Origin: JBFMCT01 sp046565765
Lineage (GTDB): Bacteria; Actinomycetota; Acidimicrobiia; Acidimicrobiales; AC-14
NCBI GenBank assembly: GCA_046565765.1
Contig: JBKHXX010000076.1
Coordinates: 1-29,873 of the forward strand
Length of the DNA stretch: 29,873 nucleotides
Direction: 5' to 3'
The translations under genes were made by a program, and so were the position numbers. Below the pieces are notes generated by a model, which did not search any database, was not told the DNA's origin, and saw nothing but the letters and a program-made list of their open reading frames with translations. This document shows positions 24,628-29,873 of the stretch, piece by piece; the stretch's first letter is position 1, and each line of letters begins with the position of its first letter.

Positions 24628-25737
24628 TCAGCCGGTCCAGTACTGGATGTCCCACCACTTCCCGCCGTCGGTGGTGCGGGCGATGACGCCCTGGGTCGGG
24701 CCAGTACCGCCGGCCGAGCTGGGGACGCCGATCACCCAGCCGAGCTCGGCCGACGTGAACGCCACACCGTGGGAGGCGGTCACCGTCGGCACCGGCGTGC
24801 CGGGGTGGCGGACCTGGCCATCGGCGACCACGGCGACGGTCGTGGTCCGGCCCGCGGGCAGCGCCGACGTGTAGCCGGCCAACACCGCCGTGCCCGTGTC
24901 AAGCACACTGAGGCCCGACGCACTCAGGCCCGGGGTCGGTGGGACATCGGCGGGCGGCCGGTGGCAGGGGTTGGCCAGCACGGGGACGGCGGCCTCGCCG
25001 GAGGGCACCCGGTAGAGCTCGTGCCGCGTGCAGCCCATGGCTCCACCGTACGAGGCGACGACCCAGGCCGCACCCGGCGCGCAGTCGAGGTAGGCGAGGG
25101 CGGCCGGCGCGTCCGGAAACCCGGTGGGCTCCCAGGTACCGCCGCCGTCCGACGTCGACCACAGGGCGTCGGCCGCCAGCCAACCGTGGTAGGCGTCGAC
25201 GAAGCAGACGGATTTCACCCGGGGCGGAGCGGGAAGTCGCTGCCACGACCGGCCGGCGTCGGCGGTGCGAACCAGCGCCCCGCTGTCGATCCCCACACCC
25301 CATCCCTGCCTGGCGTCGACGAAATCGACCTCCTTGAGGACGGTCGGAGGCGCCGGTCGCTCGGTCCAGCACCCTCCGCCGTCCTCTGTCGCCAGCAGGG
25401 CGGTACGGCTCACCGCCCAGCCGTGGAGCCTGTCGACGAACTCGACCGAGGTGAGGTCGGCCGGGCCGGCGTACTGGCGCTGCCAGGTGGAACCCCCGTC
25501 GGCGGTGTGGACGATCCGCTGGGAGCCGACGGCCCAGACCGATTCCCGGTTCAGGGCCACGATGTCCGTGAGGGGCGCGTGCATCGGCGCCGACGCCACC
25601 GGGCCGGTGGCCGGCAGGCACGCCGCCGTCGGGGCCGGGGGAAGGGGTGTGGGCTCGGGTATGGCGGCCTTGTCCGTGCACGCCGAGGCCGCCAGCACCG
25701 CCGCGCCGGCCGCAGCCACCCACCGTCGCCAGCCCAT
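24628..25737 (-). CDS. Ycf48/BNR-like beta-propeller lipoprotein
   Basis: A 369-residue lipoprotein from ATG 25737: GWRRWVAAAGAAVLAASAC gives a short n-region, hydrophobic core and lipobox Cys20. GTG 25755 would add six residues and is an alternative. The mature part has repeated 'T.DGG.TW' blades (TADGGSTWQ, TEDGGGCWTE, TADAGRSWQ, TSDGGGTWEP, TTDGGKWWD) with FVDxxxGW between them (FVDRLHGWAV, FVDARQGWGV, FVDAYHGWLA), the Ycf48/photosynthesis-assembly-like seven-bladed propeller pattern. In non-photosynthetic bacteria the role is unknown, probably binding at the cell surface. It lies upstream of thrS and diverges from the ABC transporter genes. Confidence 0.85.
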   Translation of the reverse strand: MGWRRWVAAAGAAVLAASACTDKAAIPEPTPLPPAPTAACLPATGPVASAPMHAPLTDIVALNRESVWAVGSQRIVHTADGGSTWQRQYAGPADLTSVEFVDRLHGWAVSRTALLATEDGGGCWTERPAPPTVLKEVDFVDARQGWGVGIDSGALVRTADAGRSWQRLPAPPRVKSVCFVDAYHGWLAADALWSTSDGGGTWEPTGFPDAPAALAYLDCAPGAAWVVASYGGAMGCTRHELYRVPSGEAAVPVLANPCHRPPADVPPTPGLSASGLSVLDTGTAVLAGYTSALPAGRTTTVAVVADGQVRHPGTPVPTVTASHGVAFTSAELGWVIGVPSSAGGTGPTQGVIARTTDGGKWWDIQYWTG

Positions 25738-25772
25738 CGTCCGCGATGGTGGCACGCGCGCGATCGTGGGGC

Positions 25773-26375
25773 ATGGGCGACCGCTTCGAGTACCGCGACG
25801 TGCGGGTCGACGGGGACGGCGGGCCCATCGTGGAGGGGTTCTCGGCCCGCATCCCGGCCGACGGGTTGACGGCCATCGTGGGCCCGTCGGGGTCGGGCAA
25901 GACCACCCTGCTGCGGCTGCTCAACCGGCTGGACGACCCCGACGGCGGCGCCGTCCTCCTCGACGGGCGGGACGTGCGGGACTACGACGTGCTCGACCTG
26001 CGGAGGCGGGTGCAGCTCGTGGGGCAGGTGCCGGTGCCGTTCGCAGGCACGGTGGCGGACAACGTGGGCGAGGGCTGGGAGGAGGTGCTCGAGCGGGTGG
26101 GGCTGGCGGCGGCCGTGGCCACCCGGCCGGCCGACATCCTGTCGGTGGGCGAGGCGCAGCGCATGTGCCTGGCCCGAGCCCTGGCCCGCCGGCCCGAGGC
26201 CCTGGTGCTGGACGAGCCAACGTCCGCCCTGGACACCGACTCCAAGGCGGGGGTCGAGAGGCTCGTGCGGTCGCTGGCCGACGGCGGGCTGACGGTGGTG
26301 ATGGTCACCCACGATCCGGGCCAGGCCACCGAACTGGCCGACCGGGTGGTCGAGGTGGGGCGGCGGGATTGGTGA
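25773..26375 (+). CDS. fetA: FetA/YbbL-like ABC transporter ATP-binding protein
   Basis: A 200-residue ABC ATPase: Walker A GPSGSGKTT (37-45), Q-loop QLVGQ, signature LSVGEAQR (about 123-130, instead of LSGGQQQR), Walker B LVLDEP (144-149), H-loop H180 in MVTHDPGQA. Signature LSxGEAQR is typical of the FetA/YbbL subgroup. With the next gene it forms a FetAB-type transporter, described in E. coli as an iron exporter that helps under oxidative stress; in plants the related STAR1/ALS3 pair handles aluminium. ATG 25773 with GTGGGG upstream; 35 bases from the divergent lipoprotein start. It overlaps fetB as GTGA. Confidence 0.86.
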   Translation: MGDRFEYRDVRVDGDGGPIVEGFSARIPADGLTAIVGPSGSGKTTLLRLLNRLDDPDGGAVLLDGRDVRDYDVLDLRRRVQLVGQVPVPFAGTVADNVGEGWEEVLERVGLAAAVATRPADILSVGEAQRMCLARALARRPEALVLDEPTSALDTDSKAGVERLVRSLADGGLTVVMVTHDPGQATELADRVVEVGRRDW

Positions 26376-27154
26376 ACGACCTCAGTGGGCGCATCGGCTT
26401 CGGGGAGGTGGCCCTGTCGCTCTTGCTGGTGGGGGTGGCGGCGGCGATCTCGTGGCGGCGGAAGGCGGGGCTCGAGCAGGACATCCTGGTCGCCACCTTC
26501 CGGTCGTTCGCCCAGCTGCTGGCGATCGGGTTCGTGCTGGAGTGGCTGTTCGGACCGGGCCGGGGGTGGCTGACCCCGGTGGTGCTGGCGGTGATGGTGG
26601 CCACCGCCACCCTCACGTCGGGCGTGCGGGGCAAGCGGGTGCCGGGCGCCCGCACGGTGGCCGCCGCGTCGGTGTCGGTGGCGGCGGCGTCGACCCTGGG
26701 CGTGATGCTCGCCCTTCAGATCGTGCCCGCGGAGCCCCGGGCCGCCATCCCGCTGGGGTCGATGATCCTGTCCAACGCCATGAACACGGCCTCGCTGGTC
26801 ATGACCCGCCTGCGGGACGACCTGGCGTCCAACCGGCGGGAGGTGGAGGCCCGCCTGAGCCTGGGGCAGACGGCGGCCGAGGCGGGTGGGCCGTGGCACC
26901 GTTCCGCGCTGCGCACGGGGATGCTGCCCATCGTCGACAACACCAAGGTGGTGGGGCTGGTGGCCCTGCCCGGGGCGATGACGGGCATGCTGCTGGCGGG
27001 GGCGTCGCCGGCGTCGGCCATCCGCCTCCAGCTCATCGTGATGTACATGCTGCTGGCCGGCAACGCCCTGGCCGCCCTGGTCGCCGGCCACCTCACCCTG
27101 CGCCGCCTGTTCACCAAGGACCACCAGCTGATCCGGTCCCTGCGGCGGGTGTGA
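26372..27154 (+). CDS. fetB: FetB/YbbM-like ABC transporter permease
   Basis: A 260-residue membrane protein of the UPF0014/FetB family with about seven membrane segments. Family motifs: RSFAQLLAIGFVLEWLF, IPLGSMILSNAMNTASLV, the amphipathic stretch EVEARLSLGQTAAEA, and PIVDNTKVVGLVALPGAMTGMLLAGASPASAIRLQ. The asparagine/threonine-containing TKVVGLVALPGAMTGM segment is the most conserved region in the family. GTG start at 26372 overlaps fetA. Partner and substrate as for fetA: probably a metal or metal-linked substrate exported from the cytoplasm. Confidence 0.9.
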   Translation: MNDLSGRIGFGEVALSLLLVGVAAAISWRRKAGLEQDILVATFRSFAQLLAIGFVLEWLFGPGRGWLTPVVLAVMVATATLTSGVRGKRVPGARTVAAASVSVAAASTLGVMLALQIVPAEPRAAIPLGSMILSNAMNTASLVMTRLRDDLASNRREVEARLSLGQTAAEAGGPWHRSALRTGMLPIVDNTKVVGLVALPGAMTGMLLAGASPASAIRLQLIVMYMLLAGNALAALVAGHLTLRRLFTKDHQLIRSLRRV

Positions 27155-27175
27155 GCAGTCGGTGCAGGTGGGAGG

Positions 27176-27207
27176 GGGCGGGCGTATCATGGCCGCCTAG
27201 CCCGCCC
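27176..27207 (+). promoter_or_regulatory. Inverted repeat spanning a TATCAT box before the EACC1-like gene
   Basis: GGGCGGGC (27176-27183) and GCCCGCCC (27200-27207) are perfect inverted repeats with a 16-base spacer that contains TATCAT (27185-27190), one mismatch from TATAAT. The second arm touches the ATG at 27208. A transcript from this -10 would have a leader of about ten bases. The arms could be an operator over the promoter or, in a longer transcript from fetAB, a hairpin masking the ribosome site GGGAGGGGG. No clear -35 was found. Confidence 0.5.
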
Positions 27208-27636
27208 ATGACCGACGACACTCCCCCGGCAGGGACCTTCGAGCTGGTGCTCGAGCCCCAGAGCGGCCGCTACGACCCCGATGACGAGCGGTGGCGCGAG
27301 CAGGTCGGCCAGTTCGTGGACGCCCTGCGCCGTGAGGTGGGTGGCGTGCGGCGGGAGCGCACTGCGGTGGAGGGCACCAAGGGGAGCGTCGAGACGCTGA
27401 TCGTGGCCCTCGGGTCGGCCGGCGCCTTCACCGCCGCCGTCGAGTTCTTCCGGTCGTGGATCGGCCGGGACAAGAGCCGGAGCCTCGACATCTGCTGGAC
27501 GGCCGAGGAGGGCCAGTGCCGGGTCTCGATCCGCGGGGACGCGGTGGACCAGACGACGCTCCAGGTCGTGGCCGAGGCGGCCGCCCGCCAGCTGCGGACC
27601 GTGCAGGAGCCATGGGCGGCTACCGAGCCCTGCTGA
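27208..27636 (+). CDS. EACC1-like effector-associated protein
   Basis: A 142-residue protein. The centre SVETLIVALGSAGAFTAAVEFFRSWIG (about 60-86), followed by a basic turn and a beta pair SLDICWTAEEGQCRVSIRG, then a helix QVVAEAAARQL, matches what I know of EACC1 (effector-associated constant component 1), a small conserved partner of effector proteins such as caspases and trypsins in predicted NTP-dependent conflict systems. The N-terminal FELVLEPQSG...DDERWREQVGQFVDALRREV precedes a second helix, also in keeping. Overlaps the caspase gene by 25 bases. The family call is from memory of the pattern, not a search. Alternative: a family-less small membrane-associated protein. Confidence 0.7.
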   Translation: MTDDTPPAGTFELVLEPQSGRYDPDDERWREQVGQFVDALRREVGGVRRERTAVEGTKGSVETLIVALGSAGAFTAAVEFFRSWIGRDKSRSLDICWTAEEGQCRVSIRGDAVDQTTLQVVAEAAARQLRTVQEPWAATEPC

Positions 27637-28922
27637 TCGGGAACTCCTCGTTCCCTGCCGATCCTCACAACCTCCGTCCGCTCACCGGGCCGGTCAACGA
27701 CATCGCCGTCCTGCGGGCGGCCCTGACCGACCCCGCCGTCGGCCTGTTCGAGCCCGAGTCGGTGCGGCTCGTGCCCGAGCGCACCGCTCCCGAGATCCTC
27801 GTGGAGCTGGAGCGCTTCTTCTCGGCCGCCCGCCGGGACGACACCCTCCTGCTCTATTACAGCGGCCACGGGCTGCTCAACGAGCGCAACCAGCTGTTCC
27901 TCTGCGCTCGGGACACCCGCACCGACCTACTCAAGTCCACCGCCGTGGGGGCCTCCTCGATCAACCTGATGTTCGAGGAGTCGGCCGCCCGCACGACCGT
28001 GATCGTGCTCGACTGCTGCCACAGCGGCGCCTTCAAGAGCGGCAACCTCACGGAGAGCCTCCGGGGCAGCGGCCGCTTCCTGCTCACCAGCTGCCGCAGC
28101 AGCGACCTCGCCTCCGACGCGACCCGCGAGAACGCCACCAGCGTGTTCACCGACCACCTGGTGAAGGGGCTGCTGGCCGGAGCCGACGACTCGGACCGCG
28201 ACGGGTACGTCGACCTCAGCGACCTCTACGACTACGTCTACCAGCGGCTTCAGGCCGAGCAGCGCCAGATCCCCCAGCGCAGCTTCGCAGGCGGCGGGGA
28301 CGTGGCCATCGCCCGCCGGGAGGTGACGGCCACCAAGGGGGTCACGCCCGCCCCTCCCGTGCCCGCCGCGCCGGAGGTGGAGCCGCCGCCCGTTCCTCCC
28401 CCGCCGGTCGCCGCCCCGCCCGACCGCCCGTCCGGGCGGACGCGGGCCTGGGTGGCCGCCGCGGCGCTGGCTGCGCTCGGCGTGGTCGTCGCCCTTGCCC
28501 TGATCCTGGGCGGGGACGGGGACGGGGACGCGAGGGTGGCCCCGACCACGGAGGCGACCGTAGGCGGCGAGGTGACCCGGACGACGGTGGGCGGCTCCCA
28601 GGCGTGGAAGCCCGTCCTCCACCTCGTCGCGGGCCAGGAGGTCGTGGTCGAGGCCTCCGGCACCATCCTCCACGACGTGGCCCAGGGGCGCTCGGCCGGA
28701 CCGGACGGCGACCTGGCCGCCGACGTGCAGCGCTACAACGTGGTTCCCGACTTCCCCCACGGGGGCCTCATCGGGCGGATCGGCGTCGAGGGCCGGCCCT
28801 TCGGGCTGGGCGCGCGGGAGGAGTTCGCCAGCCCCGATAGCGGCGTGCTCTACCTTCAGGTGAACGACCTCGGCCTCGACAGCAACGGGGGCGAGTTCCA
28901 GGTCACCGTCCGGGTCCGGTAG
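27612..28922 (+). CDS. Membrane caspase-like protease with C-terminal LecA-like lectin domain
   Basis: A 436-residue fusion. Residues 1-235 are a caspase/metacaspase (C14) domain: YRALLIGN, the catalytic His86 in YYSGHG, and Cys136 in LDCCHSG. DSDRDGYVDLSD (193-204) fits an EF-hand loop, with Asp at 1, 3, 5, 9 and 12. After a Pro-rich linker (245-275) comes one membrane helix (about 279-299) preceded by RPSGRTR, giving cytoplasmic caspase and external C-terminus. Residues 331-436 match a PA-IL/LecA-like sugar-binding fold: VVEASGTI, GALIGRIG-like GGLIGRIGVEGRPF, and LYLQVNDLGLDSNGGEFQVTV. The gene overlaps the EACC1-like gene, and an AGGAG lies close to the ATG. A dormant protease switched by ligand binding is inference. 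Confidence 0.87.
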   Translation: MGGYRALLIGNSSFPADPHNLRPLTGPVNDIAVLRAALTDPAVGLFEPESVRLVPERTAPEILVELERFFSAARRDDTLLLYYSGHGLLNERNQLFLCARDTRTDLLKSTAVGASSINLMFEESAARTTVIVLDCCHSGAFKSGNLTESLRGSGRFLLTSCRSSDLASDATRENATSVFTDHLVKGLLAGADDSDRDGYVDLSDLYDYVYQRLQAEQRQIPQRSFAGGGDVAIARREVTATKGVTPAPPVPAAPEVEPPPVPPPPVAAPPDRPSGRTRAWVAAAALAALGVVVALALILGGDGDGDARVAPTTEATVGGEVTRTTVGGSQAWKPVLHLVAGQEVVVEASGTILHDVAQGRSAGPDGDLAADVQRYNVVPDFPHGGLIGRIGVEGRPFGLGAREEFASPDSGVLYLQVNDLGLDSNGGEFQVTVRVR

Positions 28923-28938
28923 GCGGCAGGCCCGCCCG

Positions 28939-29232
28939 CTACTCGTGGGTGCGGTAGACGATCTTGGTGTCGCCCACCCGGATCTGGTCGTCGTGGTAGA
29001 GGGGGCGGCCGGCCACGATGGGCTCGCCGTTGACGAGCGTGCCGTTGAGGGAGTGGACGTCGTGGGCCGACCAGCCGGCGGCCAGCCGTTCGAAGACCAG
29101 GTGGTGGCGGGAGACGGCGGGGTCGTCGATGACGATGTCGTTGCCGTCGGCCCGCCCGACCGTCACCTCGGTGCCGGTGAGCGGCACCTTCTCCACACCG
29201 TCGCGGTGCCAGACCTCGATGTAGGGCTCCAC
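28939..29232 (-). CDS. FHA-domain protein
   Basis: A 97-residue protein that is a bare forkhead-associated domain, which binds phosphothreonine peptides. The key residues are present: GR (26-27), SRHH (41-44, S41 and H44), and LNGTLVNG (N63, G64, N68). Strands fit the 11-strand beta-sandwich and nothing else is attached. It probably reads a phosphorylation signal from a Ser/Thr kinase encoded elsewhere. GTG start at 29232; transcribed after the ASH-domain gene with a nine-base gap, and convergent with the caspase gene. Confidence 0.94.
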   Translation of the reverse strand: MEPYIEVWHRDGVEKVPLTGTEVTVGRADGNDIVIDDPAVSRHHLVFERLAAGWSAHDVHSLNGTLVNGEPIVAGRPLYHDDQIRVGDTKIVYRTHE

Positions 29233-29241
29233 GGGTGAGGA

Positions 29242-29793
29242 TTACAGCAGGCGGGTGCCCTTGAGGGGAATCTCCTGAGCGGGCGGTGAGGTCCCCGCCG
29301 GCTGGATCACGAGGGTGCCGGTGGACTCGCCGGGGCGGGTCTTGAGGAACGTCACCGTGACGGTGCACGTGCGCCCCTGGTTGAGGGACGTGCCGCAGTC
29401 GTTCTGGCCGATGCGGAACTGGTCCCGGTTGGCGCCGGTGATGGTGAACGGCTCGAAGCGGACCGTCCCGTTGCCGGTGTTGCGCACGGTCACCTCCTGC
29501 TCGTCGCCGGCCAGGCCGCCGAAGTCGATCCGCCGGGGGGTGGCCTCGAAGGACAGGTTGGCCACCGTCGTGCCGCCACCGCCCGAGGGCCCGGCCGTGC
29601 CCCCGGACCGGCCGGTGGTGGCGGTGGACTCGGCCGCCGGCTCGTCGCCGCTGCCGCCTCCGTCGTCGCCGCCGATCCAGCCCAGTTGGGTCGACACGGT
29701 GATCAGGCCGACGACACCGGTCAGCAGTCCGGCCACGCCGGTCACGAGGCCGGGGATGGTGGAGAAGAACGACTTCTTCTCTTGGACGCTCAT
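29242..29793 (-). CDS. Membrane-anchored ASPM-SPD2-HYDIN-like domain protein
   Basis: A 183-residue protein. A short basic N-terminus (MSVQEKK) precedes a membrane helix (about 13-34), then a Gly/Ser/Thr-rich spacer (about 40-78), then a beta-sandwich domain of the ASPM-SPD2-HYDIN type: FGGLAGDEQEVTVRNTGNGTVRF, ITGANRDQFRI, DCGTSLNQGRTCTVTVTF and GTLVIQPAGTSP. Two Cys (about 137 and 147) fit the conserved pair. Predicted topology: N-terminus in, domain outside. ATG 29793 with GAGGAG seven bases upstream; first gene of the pair with FHA. Confidence 0.88.
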   Translation of the reverse strand: MSVQEKKSFFSTIPGLVTGVAGLLTGVVGLITVSTQLGWIGGDDGGGSGDEPAAESTATTGRSGGTAGPSGGGGTTVANLSFEATPRRIDFGGLAGDEQEVTVRNTGNGTVRFEPFTITGANRDQFRIGQNDCGTSLNQGRTCTVTVTFLKTRPGESTGTLVIQPAGTSPPAQEIPLKGTRLL

Positions 29794-29873
29794 GGCGGGT
29801 CTCCTCGGGTGGGCGGGGGGGACGCTCCGCGCTGCGCTCCCAGCCAGGCTAGCGGGCGCTCGCGAGGGCCCCG
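29794..29873. other. Window end, upstream of the ASH-domain gene
   Basis: The last 80 bases hold the ribosome binding site GAGGAG (complement of 29801-29806) and presumably part of the promoter of the ASH/FHA pair. No complete gene is seen. Confidence 0.5.

Noticed and set aside
27612..28922. Eukaryotic contamination because of a caspase domain
   Set aside because: Base composition, overlap with a bacterial gene, lack of introns and neighbouring bacterial genes all fit a bacterial locus; C14 caspases are common in actinobacteria.

Overview
This 29.9 kb window is very GC-rich (by eye around 70% or more) and densely coded, with many GTG starts and 4-base stop/start overlaps. Gene content points to an actinobacterium: phosphatidylinositol mannoside (PIM) enzymes, a mycobacterial-like EF-G2, DUF3048 lipoprotein, PdxS/PdxT and RuvCAB. 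A deep lineage such as Acidimicrobiia would fit, but that is inference. I saw no rRNA, tRNA or CRISPR array.

Left part (1-8379). After a broken IS110-type transposase end at the window edge, one long minus-strand block reads, in transcription order: PimA-like mannosyltransferase, LemA, HtpX-like M48 protease, DUF3048 lipoprotein, pdxS, pdxT, yebC-family regulator, ruvC, ruvA, ruvB. A cluster of strong hairpins lies between lemA and htpX.

Middle (8464-21349). A PepN-type M1 aminopeptidase, a tail-anchored small protein, a secreted protein of unknown function, a PIG-V-like membrane mannosyltransferase, a Sec-exported RTX-like repeat protein and a 73-residue coiled-coil membrane protein precede a pgsA-patA pair. 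patA appears to start with CTG. Divergent to these runs fusA2 (EF-G-like) - dinB-like - dinB-like - aldehyde dehydrogenase. The two DinB-like genes are tandem paralogues coupled to fusA2.

Right part (21381-27154). Minus-strand Ycf48-like lipoprotein, thrS, HIT-family hydrolase and two small genes; then a plus-strand FetA/FetB-type ABC exporter pair.

Far right (27208-29793). The most unusual locus: a small protein resembling EACC1 (effector-associated constant component 1) overlaps a caspase-like protease gene. The caspase is fused through a proline-rich linker and one membrane helix to a LecA/PA-IL-like sugar-binding domain. Convergent to it are an FHA-domain protein and a membrane-anchored ASPM-SPD2-HYDIN-like domain protein. 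It looks like a signalling or conflict system in which an external lectin module could be linked to an internal caspase.

Read as a whole, thrS - HIT - pgsA - patA - pimA - pdxS - pdxT - yebC - ruvC - ruvA - ruvB keeps the order and strand known from Mycobacterium tuberculosis (Rv2614c to Rv2592c), but opened up by inserted blocks. These blocks, and the caspase locus to the right, are the accessory parts of the window.
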